Made by a program: the position numbers and the translations under genes. Shown here piece by piece: positions 1-9,365 of a stretch of DNA of 64,000 nt. Source of the DNA: Candidatus Saccharimonadota bacterium (lineage in GTDB: Bacteria > Patescibacteriota > Saccharimonadia > Saccharimonadales > Saccharimonadaceae); the NCBI GenBank assembly GCA_017512095.1, contig JAFWHC010000007.1, positions 58,011 to 122,010 on the forward strand, read 5' to 3'. Numbering within the stretch: the stretch's first letter is position 1; the number at the start of each line of letters is the position of its first letter. The notes under the pieces were generated by a model. That model was not told where the DNA came from, searched no databases, and was given only the letters and a program-made list of their open reading frames with translations.

Positions 1-416
1 AAATGCTACTGCTGCCGGCGAGAATAAGAATTGTGTCAGGTTCGGACTCAAAATAATTATCAACCAGGAGAGAGGCGAGAGCATTTTTTTGAAGTTCAAG
101 CTTCTCCTCGTTGGTTTTGATTTTAAGGGCGAGGTCAGCCGCGACGGCTTCGTTGGACTTTATTTTGGCTTCAAGAGCGTAGATTTCCAGTTCTAAGCCT
201 TGAACGACCTCTTCGAGAGACTTAGCGGCGGCAGCGGCGTCGGCGGCTTTTTGACGAGCTTCAGCTTCACGGGCGGCAGCGGCTTTGCACTCGTCGGATG
301 TGCATAGGTCGACAGCACGGACGGGAGTTTGGTAATTTGCGAGGACGGCGACGGTTGAGAAAAGCATAACAGTAAGAGCCGCGAAAATGATTTTAACTCT
401 TCTAAGTATTACCATA
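1..416 (-). CDS. Secreted coiled-coil protein, EnvC/PcsB-like N-terminus (partial)
   Basis: Reading frame opens with ATG at 416 and runs off the window edge, giving 138 residues. It starts with a basic head and a hydrophobic signal-like segment (about residues 8-27, VKIIFAALTVMLFSTVAVLA), followed by an Ala/Glu/Lys-rich heptad region typical of the coiled coil of EnvC, PcsB or RipC-type murein hydrolases or activators. It follows ftsE and ftsX on the same strand, 39 bases after ftsX; in many bacteria the FtsEX complex activates exactly such a coiled-coil wall hydrolase. The catalytic part would lie outside the window, so the enzymatic role is inference from context. Confidence 0.7.
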
Positions 417-455
417 ATTTTATGATAACACCTTATGGTTAAAATAGCAATAAAA

Positions 456-1493
456 TTATTTAGATGGGTTGCGGAGGTATTTATGAACGGCGAGGCGAGC
501 GGAGATGGTGCCGATAATAGCGCCGGCGAGCACCATGGCGACGATGACGAGCACAATTTGGTTGGACTCGAGAATGTTTTTGACGGTGTCGATATTGATG
601 CCGTATTTGGCGAGGCGTGGTTCTAAGAAATGGAAGCCGAGGTAGCCGAGACCTGAGGCGATGAGACCAGAAACGACGCCGGAAAGTTGTGCTTCGACGA
701 GGAAGGGACCGCGGATAAAATAACCGTCGGCGCCAACAAGCTTCATCATGTAGATTTCTTCGCGACGAGAGAAAATTGCCATGCGGATGGTGTTAAAAAT
801 AACAAGAACGGAAATGACTACGAAAACAGCAGAGAGAGCGATGCCGCCGGTTGTAGCGATGTTGGCCCAACGAGTGATAGTGGCAATTTCGGCTTGGTTA
901 ACGTCGTAAGTTGGTTCGACGGTTTCGTCAAGGTTTTTGACGAAATTGATGTCGGAGGCGACGATGTTTTTGATGGAGTCGAGATTTTCAGTGTCATAGA
1001 CTTTAAGGCGCATGGTTGATTGCATGGTGGAAATCATGGTTGAACGCATGTCCATGGTTGGGTCTTCGAGCGTTTCAATGAGAAGTTCGTTGTCTTTGTT
1101 TTCTTCGAGAAAATTGGCGTATTCTTCTTCGCTGGTTCTGGTCTCGATGCTTTTGACGTTGGGGTCGTTGCCCATGACCTGTTTGAGAACTTCGAGGGTT
1201 TCCTTCCCTGTTCCCGGTTTGAAGAAGAGGGTAATATCAATTTTGTCGCGCATGGTGTTGGCGGTTTCGCTTAGTACGACACTGGCAACGAGTGTGACGG
1301 AGAGGGCAAGGAGGGTGATGGTCATGACGAGGGTGGCGGCAGTCGAGAGCCAAATATTGCGCCCAAAATTGATGGCGCCGTATTTAAAAACACGACGAAC
1401 CGAGCGGGCCTTTTTTGTGCGGCCGTTTTTCGTGAGTGTTCTTAGGTTTTTCTTAGTGAGCTGCTTTTCGAGCTTCTTTTTTGTAGTAGACAT
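456..1493 (-). CDS. ftsX: Cell division protein FtsX
   Basis: 345 aa permease-like subunit of the FtsEX complex, which couples cytoplasmic ATP hydrolysis to wall hydrolase activation at the septum. Visible are a Lys/Arg-rich cytoplasmic head of about 48 residues (longer than usual), TM1 around 49-74, an extracellular domain around 75-205, and three further membrane segments (about 213-235, 262-285, 310-332) with the FtsX/MacB core. The start codon overlaps the ftsE stop in a TGATG arrangement, so the two are translationally coupled. The next gene downstream is the probable EnvC/PcsB partner. Confidence 0.92.
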   Translation of the reverse strand: MSTTKKKLEKQLTKKNLRTLTKNGRTKKARSVRRVFKYGAINFGRNIWLSTAATLVMTITLLALSVTLVASVVLSETANTMRDKIDITLFFKPGTGKETLEVLKQVMGNDPNVKSIETRTSEEEYANFLEENKDNELLIETLEDPTMDMRSTMISTMQSTMRLKVYDTENLDSIKNIVASDINFVKNLDETVEPTYDVNQAEIATITRWANIATTGGIALSAVFVVISVLVIFNTIRMAIFSRREEIYMMKLVGADGYFIRGPFLVEAQLSGVVSGLIASGLGYLGFHFLEPRLAKYGINIDTVKNILESNQIVLVIVAMVLAGAIIGTISARLAVHKYLRNPSK

Positions 1494-2341
1494 CAGGCCA
1501 CCTTCTTTCTTGGCGTGTGGGGCTTCTTTATGGTTGGCTTTTGGGTTGGTTTAGCTTTTGGTTTAGGCGCGGAAGTGATCGTGGTGCGCTGTTCGGACTT
1601 GAGAGCGAAGCCGGGGGCTTTTGGCGAATCGTCGATGAGGACTTCTGGCTCGCCGTCGAGACGGTAGATGCCGTGGGTTTTTTGGTCGGCAACGATGCGA
1701 CCGTTTTTGAGGGTGATAACACGTTTGCCAAGGTTGTTAACGATGGTTTCGTCGTGGGTGGTGACGAGGACGGTGGTGCCAAAGTCGTTGATCTTTTGAA
1801 GAAGGGTGATGATTTCGGTGCGGGTTAATTTGTCGAGGTTGCCGGTTGGCTCGTCGGCGATGAGAATTTTTGGTTGGCGAGCGACGGAACGCGCGATAGA
1901 AACACGTTGCTGTTGACCGCCGGAAAGCTGGGCGGGAAATTTGTTGGCTTGTTCGGTGAGTCCAACGAGCTCGAGGACTTTCGGGACAGTATGCTTAATC
2001 TCGCGTGTGGACATGCCAGCAATCTCGAGGGCAAAGGCAACGTTTTCATAGACGGTTCTTCGGGGCAAGAGCTTAAAATCCTGGAAGACGACGCCGAGAC
2101 GACGGCGATAATGAGGAATATGTCGGCGTTTGATATAATCAAGGTCGATGCCGCCGATGATGATTTTGCCCATGTCGGGGTCTTCTTCCTTAGTAATCAT
2201 TTTCATTAAGGTTGACTTGCCGGCGCCAGACTTACCGACAAGAAAGACGAATTCATTAGGCTCGATATGTAAGGACACGTCGTCAAGAGCCGGCTTTTTG
2301 TCGCCCGGGTAGATTTTTGTGACATGGTCGAGCAATATCAT
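1493..2341 (-). CDS. ftsE: Cell division ATP-binding protein FtsE
   Basis: 282 aa ABC ATPase. Walker A GKSGAGKST is at about residues 36-44, the Q-loop is in VVFQDF, the signature is LSGGQQQR, Walker B/D-loop is ILIADEPTGNLD and the H-loop is TTHD. The usual FtsE is about 220-230 aa; this one carries an extra C-terminal tail of roughly 50 residues rich in Lys and Pro. The ATG at 2341 is chosen over the longer upstream frame because the protein then begins right at the family start (MILLDHVTKIYPG) and an extended -10 box ends 7 bases upstream. Confidence 0.93.
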   Translation of the reverse strand: MILLDHVTKIYPGDKKPALDDVSLHIEPNEFVFLVGKSGAGKSTLMKMITKEEDPDMGKIIIGGIDLDYIKRRHIPHYRRRLGVVFQDFKLLPRRTVYENVAFALEIAGMSTREIKHTVPKVLELVGLTEQANKFPAQLSGGQQQRVSIARSVARQPKILIADEPTGNLDKLTRTEIITLLQKINDFGTTVLVTTHDETIVNNLGKRVITLKNGRIVADQKTHGIYRLDGEPEVLIDDSPKAPGFALKSEQRTTITSAPKPKAKPTQKPTIKKPHTPRKKVA

Positions 2342-2348
2342 ATATATT

Positions 2349-2357
2349 ATAATAGCA
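2349..2357 (-). promoter_or_regulatory. Extended -10 of ftsE, leaderless
   Basis: TGCTATTAT read on the minus strand, 7 bases before the ftsE ATG; an overlapping TATAAT lies 3 bases closer. The predicted transcript starts at or next to the A of the ATG. Confidence 0.6.
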
Positions 2358-2366
2358 TAATCGCTA

Positions 2367-3437
2367 TCATTGTTCAAGAAAACTATCAATGAAGGGCATG
2401 ATGTCGCCATCTAAAACTCGCGCGGCATCTTTTTCTTCGTGTTTAGTGCGAGTGTCTTTGACGAGTTGGTAGGGTTGGAGGACGTAATTGCGAATTTGTT
2501 GGCCCCACTTAGCGGATTCGCCGGCGCGGAGTTTGTCGATGCTTTCTGCTTGTTGCTCGAGTTTCATTTGGGCGAGTTTACCACGGAGAATTTCCATGGC
2601 TTTTTCTTTGTTTTGGAGTTGGGAACGTTCGTTTTGAATGGCAACAACGGTGTTTGTGGGGAGATGCGTAATGCGGACGGCGGAATTTGTGGTGTTGACG
2701 GACTGTCCGCCGTGACCACCGGAATGATAGACGTCGATGCGAAGATCTTTTTCGTCAATTTTGACGTCAGTGTCGGATTTGATGATGGGGAGGATTTCGA
2801 CGAGCGCAAAAGAAGTTTGTCTTAAGTTGTCAGCGTTGAAAGGCGAGAGGCGAACGAGGCGATGGACGCCGTGCTCGGATTTTAGGGTGCCATAAACGTC
2901 CCGACCTTCGACTTCGTAGACGGCGGTTTTAATGCCGGCTTCTTCGCCGGCGACGCGCTCGACGAGGCCGGCTTTAAAATTGTTTTTTTCAAAGAAACGG
3001 AGATACATGCGCTCTAGCATGCTTGCCCAGTCCATGGCTTCGGTGCCGCCGACGCCGGCGGTGATACGTAAGATGGCGCCAGCGTGGTCGAATTCGCCGG
3101 TGAATCTCAAGGCTTTTTTGAGCGTGTTGTATGATTTTTGCATGGCGGTAAGTTGGCCGGCGATTTCATCTTTTAAATCTTCTCCGCCGAGTTCGATCAG
3201 GCCCTCGAGGTCGTCGATCTGGGTTTTTAATAAAGTCCATGGCTCAACTTCGTCTTTTAAATGCGCGAATTCTTCGTTTTTGCTTTTTGCGCGTTCGGGG
3301 TTGTGCCAAAGTTCTGGCTCGGCAATTTCCTGTTCGAGAGATTTTAAGTTAGCTAGTTTTTGGGGCAGATTAAGTTTGGCCCAAGATTCGGCAACAAGGT
3401 TTGCGAGCTGCGCTAGTTGTTTTTTGATATCTTCCAT
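2367..3437 (-). CDS. prfB: Peptide chain release factor 2
   Basis: 356 aa RF2, which reads UAA and UGA. The GGQ motif lies in GGHGGQSVNTTNS and the codon-recognition tripeptide is SPF (RLVRLSPFNADN), which separates it from the RF1 encoded at 36664. The frame is continuous from the ATG, so the autoregulatory +1 frameshift known from many prfB genes is absent. It starts 2 bases after the murD stop and is presumably co-transcribed with murD. Confidence 0.95.
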   Translation of the reverse strand: MEDIKKQLAQLANLVAESWAKLNLPQKLANLKSLEQEIAEPELWHNPERAKSKNEEFAHLKDEVEPWTLLKTQIDDLEGLIELGGEDLKDEIAGQLTAMQKSYNTLKKALRFTGEFDHAGAILRITAGVGGTEAMDWASMLERMYLRFFEKNNFKAGLVERVAGEEAGIKTAVYEVEGRDVYGTLKSEHGVHRLVRLSPFNADNLRQTSFALVEILPIIKSDTDVKIDEKDLRIDVYHSGGHGGQSVNTTNSAVRITHLPTNTVVAIQNERSQLQNKEKAMEILRGKLAQMKLEQQAESIDKLRAGESAKWGQQIRNYVLQPYQLVKDTRTKHEEKDAARVLDGDIMPFIDSFLEQ

Positions 3438-3439
3438 AA

Positions 3440-4813
3440 TTAAAGACTGTTTACGATTTTCTTAAATTCGTCGCCACGGTGTTTGTAGGATTTGAACATG
3501 TCGAATGAACTGGCACAAGGGCTGAGCAGAACGACGGGATTTTTGATTTCTGGCTTTTTGTCGACTAGACAAGTGTCGGAGTTCATTTCTTCTTCGTTTA
3601 GGTAGCTTTCGGCGAGGCCTTGAGCGGTTTTAACGGCGAGCTCAAAATCGGTGCCACAATCAACGAATTTTGCTGGGTCTTCGCCATCCTTCAGTTTGGT
3701 GGCGGTTTCACCGATTAGGACGGCTTTGATGAGATTGTGATTGTCAAAAATCATGCGCTTTACATCATAAAGGTCAAAGCCTTTGTCTTTGCCGCCGGCG
3801 ATGAGAACGAATGGGGTATCCGGGAAGGCATTTAGACAGGCGCGGAGGGCGGGTGAGACGGTTGAGAAAGAGTCGTCATAGTATTTAATGTTGTTCAGCT
3901 CACGAACGAGTTCAATGTGGTGCGGGAGAGCCTTGAAGTTTTTGAAGGCGGCGGCAATGGCGGCTTCGTGTTCGCTGAGGAAATCTTGAAAGGTTAGGTT
4001 GTGATTTTTGCGTTTGAAAAAAGCAAAGGTGGCAAGAAGGGCGGCTTCGGCGTCTTCGCGGTTGTGAGCCCCAGGGACGGTTAAATTGTCTAACAAAGCG
4101 TCGATTTTGCCGCGAATTGATTCAGAATTTGCGGAGTTTTGCTCCGCGCTCCAATCAGCATCGGAACAGGGGTAGGCGAACTTTTTAGCCTGGGAATTCG
4201 TAGCGAGAGAAACGGTGTCTTTGTTATCTTTGAAGTAGATACAGAAGTCGTCTCCAGTTTGGAAGTTGACGATGTTTTGTTTGGCGGCGAGGTATTCGGC
4301 GTAGGATTCGTGGACGTCGAGATGATCGGGTTCGAGGCGCAAGACGACGGAGACGGCGGGGGAAATGTCCATGTCCCAGAGCTGGAAACTCGACATTTCG
4401 TAGACGACGACGTCGTTTTTGGTTAGTTCGGGCAGGACGTCGAGAGAGGCAGTGCCGATGTTGCCTACGAGATAGGCTTTTTCGTCTAATGCACTGAGCA
4501 GGTCGCGAATCATTGTGCAAGTCGTGCCCTTCCCCTTCGTGCCGGTGACGCCGATGATGGGGCAGGGGCAGTGGTGGAAGAAGTATTTGGTGCAGCTCGT
4601 GATTTTTTCTTTCGGGGCGTCGATGAACTTGGGCGGGATGCTAGGAGTTCGAAAAATGAGGTCGTAATCGGAGTAGTCTTTAAAAAGCAGTTCTTCTTTG
4701 TCGAATTTGTCGAGGATTTTGATGGAGGTGTGTTCGAAAATGGCGGGGTCGTGTTTAAAGTAATTTTCTACGGATTTGCCTTCAACGCCGTAGCCTAAGA
4801 TTAATATATTCAT
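3440..4813 (-). CDS. murD: UDP-N-acetylmuramoylalanine--D-glutamate ligase
   Basis: 457 aa Mur ligase that adds D-Glu to UDP-MurNAc-L-Ala in the cytoplasm. The ATP-binding motif GVTGTKGKGTTC is at about residues 88-99; YEMSSFQL and RLEPDHLDVH follow, and the C-terminal ligase domain has YYDDSFSTVSPA and IAGGKDKG. A segment around ADWSAEQNSANSESI appears to be an insertion made by a palindromic repeat (4122-4157) that recurs in prmC. The gene heads a murD-prfB unit and has a leaderless-type promoter. Confidence 0.93.
   Translation of the reverse strand: MNILILGYGVEGKSVENYFKHDPAIFEHTSIKILDKFDKEELLFKDYSDYDLIFRTPSIPPKFIDAPKEKITSCTKYFFHHCPCPIIGVTGTKGKGTTCTMIRDLLSALDEKAYLVGNIGTASLDVLPELTKNDVVVYEMSSFQLWDMDISPAVSVVLRLEPDHLDVHESYAEYLAAKQNIVNFQTGDDFCIYFKDNKDTVSLATNSQAKKFAYPCSDADWSAEQNSANSESIRGKIDALLDNLTVPGAHNREDAEAALLATFAFFKRKNHNLTFQDFLSEHEAAIAAAFKNFKALPHHIELVRELNNIKYYDDSFSTVSPALRACLNAFPDTPFVLIAGGKDKGFDLYDVKRMIFDNHNLIKAVLIGETATKLKDGEDPAKFVDCGTDFELAVKTAQGLAESYLNEEEMNSDTCLVDKKPEIKNPVVLLSPCASSFDMFKSYKHRGDEFKKIVNSL
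4122..4157 (-). repeat. In-frame palindromic repeat, family B (murD copy)
   Basis: On the minus strand this reads TGATTGGAGCGCGGAGC, then AAAA, then CTCCGCAAA. The 26 bases outside the 4-base spacer are identical to the copy in prmC (38074-38108), in the same frame. The core GCGGAG / CTCCGC can fold into a hairpin. It encodes DWSAEQNSA inside MurD. Confidence 0.75.
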
Positions 4814-4819
4814 ATATTA

Positions 4820-4828
4820 AGTATAGCA
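4820..4828 (-). promoter_or_regulatory. Extended -10 of murD, leaderless
   Basis: TGCTATACT on the minus strand, 6 bases before the murD ATG. Confidence 0.65.
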
Positions 4829-4834
4829 CGAAAA

Positions 4835-5275
4835 TTAGGAATTCTTTTTTCTATTCTTCTTGTAGCGACGAGAAGCAAGGCTGATTTGAATTTGGCGGAC
4901 GGTATAGTAGATTAGAAAAATGATGAAGATGGCGGCGACGCCTTTTAAAATGTAGCTAATGATGGGGATGCGCCAGCCGTAAAGGCGCTCGGAAAAAGCC
5001 AGCATAACGATGCCGATGACAAAGAAAACGATACGACCGAAGAGGTTATCTTCCATTTGTACGGATTTAGCTTCGCGAACGTTTTGCTTGAAGGCTTCGT
5101 ATTCGGGCGAGCCGTCGATATTGGCGGAGATGATTTTTTGTTCGTCGGGTTGAGGCGCGGAAGAAGTTTGGAGCCGGCCTTCGGTTGCTTCTGGGTATAT
5201 GCTTGGTTTAACGGTGCGTTCTGGCTCGTTCGAGTTAGGATTGTCTTGGTTTTCGGTCGTATTTTGTGGTTGCAT
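4835..5275 (-). CDS. Small two-TM membrane protein, unknown
   Basis: 146 aa, not assigned to a family. The first 80 residues are polar, rich in Asn, Pro and Glu and probably disordered; two hydrophobic segments follow (about 84-99 and 106-127) and the end is strongly basic (SRRYKKNRKKNS). The topology suggests a cytoplasmic N-terminus. It has its own leaderless-type promoter and lies between murD and an M16 peptidase gene. Nothing in the sequence points to a reaction. Confidence 0.75.
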   Translation of the reverse strand: MQPQNTTENQDNPNSNEPERTVKPSIYPEATEGRLQTSSAPQPDEQKIISANIDGSPEYEAFKQNVREAKSVQMEDNLFGRIVFFVIGIVMLAFSERLYGWRIPIISYILKGVAAIFIIFLIYYTVRQIQISLASRRYKKNRKKNS

Positions 5276-5281
5276 AAGACT

Positions 5282-5290
5282 AGTTTAGCA
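5282..5290 (-). promoter_or_regulatory. Extended -10 of the 146-aa gene, leaderless
   Basis: TGCTAAACT on the minus strand, 6 bases before the ATG at 5275. Confidence 0.6.
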
Positions 5291-5307
5291 TAATAGTTTT
5301 GAGTAGG

Positions 5308-6582
5308 CTAGAGTTTAAGGCGAGAAGCGAGGTCTATGATGAGAGATTTTTCGCAGGAACCGACGGCGACAAGAGAGGAAATGCCGGAGGAAATAAGTTC
5401 GCGAGCGAGCTCGATGATTTCGGTTTTATCGACGGTACGGACGATATCGGGAACGAGTTGATAATTTTCAATTTCGTCGGCTTTAAAATATTCTTCGGCG
5501 TAAAAATCAGCGAGCTGGCCAACAGTTTGCGCTGCCATTTGGAAGCGGCCGAGAGTGTAGCTTTTAGCAGCTTCAAGGTCAGCGTCATCGATTTCGCCGT
5601 TTAGAACTCGGGCGAGTTCGCTACGAATAAGGTCAAAGAGCTCGATCGCATTTTCTTCGTCGACTTCGCCGTCAAAGTCCCAAGAAGATTTCGATTCGTC
5701 GAGATTGAGTGAGCTGCCCATGCCATAGACAAGCCCACGGCGGCGCGCTTCGCCGAAAATGCGGCTTGACATTGTGCCGGTCAAAATGTGATTAAGACAA
5801 GACATGGCAATCGTACAGGCAGTGTCGAGGCGGCGAGGCGTTACGAAAGAAAAACCAAAGGTGATGTTTGAAGCATCTTTACGGCGAATCAGGACGGGGT
5901 CGGCGCAATGCAGATTGTCGAACGGAATGTCGAGTCGTTCGCCCTCTTTTAGATCCCAGGCGTTTAGCATTTTCAGAAGCTTATGGCGACGGCGTAGGCC
6001 GAGGTTGCCGGAAATGACGAAACGCATATTCTTGGCGGTGTGGGTGCGGTGATAGTGTTCGCGAATGTCTTTAAGCTCGATGTTCTGAAGCGTGCGGACG
6101 CGTTCTTGCAAATTTTGGACATTTTCACCGATAGCTTGTTGGAGGCGCGGCCAGAGTAAACGGTTATAATCATTCATGTAGCCGGTGAGTTCGGATTTGA
6201 CGTTGCCTTTTTCGGCGTTCAACTCGACTTCGTTAAAACGTGGTTCGGCAATCGCGAGGCGTTTGAGCTCCAGGATGCGGTCCCATTCAAAGTCGGCACA
6301 TTCGGTTTCGTAGACGATAGAAAGGTCGGAAGTCCAGGCGTTGTGATAGGCGCCGTTCTTGGTGAATTCGGATTCATAGGCGAATTCGGATTTGAATTTG
6401 CTGTTGGCGCCAAAACTTAAATGTTCAACAACGTGGGCGATTTCGTAGAGCTCTGGTTTTTTGGTATAACGAAGTCCACCGCGAAATTGAACGCGGGTGG
6501 ACATGACGCTGGCGCCGGGGACATTGATGAATAGCCCACGGGCGCCATTTTTTAACTTTACCTCCTCTACGTAATGGCGCAC
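5308..6582 (-). CDS. M16 family zinc metallopeptidase
   Basis: 424 aa, the size of a single M16 unit (PqqL/mitochondrial processing peptidase type). The inverted zinc motif HxxEH is present as HVVEH near residue 49, and the second zinc-binding Glu is expected in the stretch NAEKGNVKSEL about 75 residues later. A second, inactive-type M16 half follows. The start is GTG at 6582, 9 bases after the secA stop, with AGGA overlapping that stop region; this suggests translation from the secA mRNA. Substrate unknown. Confidence 0.88.
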   Translation of the reverse strand: MRHYVEEVKLKNGARGLFINVPGASVMSTRVQFRGGLRYTKKPELYEIAHVVEHLSFGANSKFKSEFAYESEFTKNGAYHNAWTSDLSIVYETECADFEWDRILELKRLAIAEPRFNEVELNAEKGNVKSELTGYMNDYNRLLWPRLQQAIGENVQNLQERVRTLQNIELKDIREHYHRTHTAKNMRFVISGNLGLRRRHKLLKMLNAWDLKEGERLDIPFDNLHCADPVLIRRKDASNITFGFSFVTPRRLDTACTIAMSCLNHILTGTMSSRIFGEARRRGLVYGMGSSLNLDESKSSWDFDGEVDEENAIELFDLIRSELARVLNGEIDDADLEAAKSYTLGRFQMAAQTVGQLADFYAEEYFKADEIENYQLVPDIVRTVDKTEIIELARELISSGISSLVAVGSCEKSLIIDLASRLKL

Positions 6583-6591
6583 GGCTGATTC

Positions 6592-9324
6592 CTAGCGACG
6601 TTTACGATTCTGACGCTGTTGTTTGCGTTTTTTCTTGTTCTTGTTGCGTTTTGTGTTGGCGTTGGTATTGGCGCCAGAAGGCCTTTTTGCACCTGTGCTT
6701 TCTTTGAATTCGCTGTCGAGGTTTTTGTCGCCGGCGGAGATTTCGTTAACGCCTTTTTCGGTGGCGCTTTCTGCCATCTTGGTGAGTTCGCTGTCGTATT
6801 CTTCGTCGTTGTTCTCTGGTAAGTTGGCATCCTGCTCAGTGAGGTTAAGGAGCACTTTGAGGACTTCTTCACGGAGATTGCGCTCTAGATTGTCGAAGAG
6901 CTTTTGTGACTCGGAGCGGTACTCGACGAGTGGATCGCGTTGACCGACGGAGCGCCAATGAATGCCTTCGCGAAGGTGTTGCATATTTTCGAGATGTTGC
7001 ATCCAAAGGGCGTCGAGGACTTTAAGATAGACTTCGCGTTCAACTTTGCGCATCTTTTCTTCGCCGACTTCCTCTTCCTTGAGGTTGTAGGCTTCTTCGA
7101 TAGCAATGCGGGCGAGATGGGCGCGGTCTTTTTCTTTGCGGATTTTGCCGATTTCGTCGATTAAATCTTCGTCGATGGTATTAAAGACGCCATGAAACTC
7201 TTCGTTAAACTTTTTGTTGACACGGGAGGAGTCGCGAGTTAGAAATTCGGCTTCGTCGCGGATGAGACGCATGATTTCTGGGCGAATGTCGGCGCCTTCG
7301 AGAATTGAGCGACGCATGGAATAAACGACTTTACGATGGCGGTTGATAACGTTGTCGTACTGGACAACATTTTTGCGAGAGTCGAAGTTGAAACCTTCGA
7401 TTTTTTTCTGAGCGTTCTCGAGGGTTTTACTGATGGACTTAGTTTGGATTGGCGTGTCTTCGTCGACACCGAGACGAGTCATGAGGCTAGCGACACGGTC
7501 GCCTTGGAAAATGCGCATGAGGTCGTCTTCGCAGGAGACGAAGAACTGAGTCGTGCCGGGGTCGCCTTGACGTCCACCACGACCACGGAGCTGGTTGTCG
7601 ACGCGACGAGAATCGTGACGAGCGGAGCCAATAACGACGAGACCACCGAGTTCTTTGACGCCTTCACCTAATTTGATATCGGTGCCACGGCCGGCCATGT
7701 TGGTGGCGAGGGTGATGGCGCCCTTTTGTCCGGCTTTTTCGATGATGGCAGCTTCGCGTTCGTTGTTCTTGGCGTTTAAGATTTCGTATTCTATGCCGCG
7801 TTCGTCGAGGTAACGCGCAATTTCTTCGTTATTTGCGATAGAATCGGAACCGACGAGGACCGGTTGGCCCTTAGCGTGGTATTTTTCGATTTCATTGGCG
7901 ATGGCGCGAAGTTTACCAGCCTTAGTGCGGAAGATGAGGTCGTCTTTATCGACACGTTGGATAGGTTTGTTGGGCGGGATTTGAATAACATCGAGAGCAT
8001 AGATTTGCTGGAATTCTTCGGCTTCGGTGAAAGCGGTGCCGGTCATGCCAGAGAGCTTGTTGTAGAGGCGGAAGAAGTTCTGGAAAGAGATGGTGGCGAG
8101 GGTCATGGATTCTTGTTTGACGGCGACACCTTCCTTGGCTTCGATGGCTTGGTGGAGGCCTTCGTTATAACGGCGACCTTGCATGAGACGACCGGTGTGC
8201 TCGTCAACGATGATGACTTCGCCGGAATTGGTGACGACATAATCTTTGTCGCGTTTGAAGAGGACTTCTGCGCGGAGCGCCTGTTCCATGTGATAGACAA
8301 ATTGCGTGTGTTTGGTGGAGTAGAGCTCTTTGATGCCGAGCATATCTTGAACCTTTTCGACGCCTTTGTCGGTTAAGGTGACGGAACGGTGCTTTTCATC
8401 GAGGACGTAATCGTCGGGAGTAAGGGCGCTGGCAATGCGGGCGAAGGCGTAGTAGGCGTCAGGGTTGTCGCCGGCGGGGGCGGAAATGATGAGCGGAGTG
8501 CGCGCTTCGTCGATGAGGATGGAGTCGACTTCGTCAACGATAGCGAAGTTAAGTTCGCGTTGACGGAGATATTTAACTTCGGATGTCATGTTGTCGCGGA
8601 GATAGTCAAAGCCGAATTCGTTGTTGGTGCCGTAGGTGATGTCGGCGTTATAGGCTTCTTTACGCGTGGCTGGTTTTAAGTGACGGAAGCGTTCGTCGGC
8701 GTGCTCGGTGTTTTCGTAGTCTTTGTCATAGACAAAGGAGGCGTTGTTAATAATAACGCCGACGGAAAGACCGAGAAAATCATAAACCGGGCCATTCCAG
8801 CCAGCGTCACGTTGGGCAAGGTAATCGTTGACGGTGACAACATGAACGCCTTTGCCTGGAAGAGCGTTTAAGACGGCCGGGAGGAGAGCGACGAGGGTTT
8901 TGCCTTCACCGGTTTTCATTTCGGCGACGTTGCCTTCGTGGAGAGCCATACCACCAATGAGCTGTACATCGTATGGACGCATGCCCAGGATACGTTTGGT
9001 GGCCTCGCGGCAGAGCGCAAAAACTTCCGGGAGAAGATCGTCAAGAGATTTCTTTTTAGCTTTTTCTTTAAAATCGGCTGCTTTGGCTTTTAGCTCGTCG
9101 TCGGAGAGCTTCTCGTATTTTGGCTCGAGTTTGGTGATTTCCTCAGCGCGTTTAAAATAGCGTTTGAGGATTTTTTTCTGAGCATCACCAAAAATGCCTT
9201 GAAGGAACTTGTCGAGTTTGGTTTTGTCGGCGAGTTTGTCGGTCGGTTTTTTCTCTTTGGTTGTTTTCGGTTTGACGGTCTTTGTCTTAGGGGCTTTCGC
9301 CTCATCTTGCTTGTCTTTGGGCAT
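6592..9324 (-). CDS. secA: Protein translocase ATPase SecA
   Basis: 910 aa motor of Sec export. Walker A is in MKTGEGKTLVA, the DEAD-like box in VDEVDSILIDEARTP, and motif VI in NMAGRGTDIKLG. About 30 residues precede the conserved core. The last 30 or so residues are Asn/Lys/Arg-rich and replace the usual CxCxSGxxxxxCH zinc tail that binds SecB, so this SecA probably works without SecB. The ATG at 9324 has GTGGAG 7 bases upstream and a -10 (TGATACAAT) about 40 bases upstream, so this gene is leadered. Confidence 0.96.
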   Translation of the reverse strand: MPKDKQDEAKAPKTKTVKPKTTKEKKPTDKLADKTKLDKFLQGIFGDAQKKILKRYFKRAEEITKLEPKYEKLSDDELKAKAADFKEKAKKKSLDDLLPEVFALCREATKRILGMRPYDVQLIGGMALHEGNVAEMKTGEGKTLVALLPAVLNALPGKGVHVVTVNDYLAQRDAGWNGPVYDFLGLSVGVIINNASFVYDKDYENTEHADERFRHLKPATRKEAYNADITYGTNNEFGFDYLRDNMTSEVKYLRQRELNFAIVDEVDSILIDEARTPLIISAPAGDNPDAYYAFARIASALTPDDYVLDEKHRSVTLTDKGVEKVQDMLGIKELYSTKHTQFVYHMEQALRAEVLFKRDKDYVVTNSGEVIIVDEHTGRLMQGRRYNEGLHQAIEAKEGVAVKQESMTLATISFQNFFRLYNKLSGMTGTAFTEAEEFQQIYALDVIQIPPNKPIQRVDKDDLIFRTKAGKLRAIANEIEKYHAKGQPVLVGSDSIANNEEIARYLDERGIEYEILNAKNNEREAAIIEKAGQKGAITLATNMAGRGTDIKLGEGVKELGGLVVIGSARHDSRRVDNQLRGRGGRQGDPGTTQFFVSCEDDLMRIFQGDRVASLMTRLGVDEDTPIQTKSISKTLENAQKKIEGFNFDSRKNVVQYDNVINRHRKVVYSMRRSILEGADIRPEIMRLIRDEAEFLTRDSSRVNKKFNEEFHGVFNTIDEDLIDEIGKIRKEKDRAHLARIAIEEAYNLKEEEVGEEKMRKVEREVYLKVLDALWMQHLENMQHLREGIHWRSVGQRDPLVEYRSESQKLFDNLERNLREEVLKVLLNLTEQDANLPENNDEEYDSELTKMAESATEKGVNEISAGDKNLDSEFKESTGAKRPSGANTNANTKRNKNKKKRKQQRQNRKRR

Positions 9325-9365
9325 TACTTACTCCACGGAATTAATATCTGTATTATTGTATCACG

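Noticed and set aside
1012..1554. 180-aa plus-strand ORF opposite ftsX
   Set aside because: Antisense shadow of a clearly real gene, no start signals.
2367..3437. Programmed +1 frameshift in prfB
   Set aside because: The gene is one continuous frame from the ATG with no in-frame early TGA.
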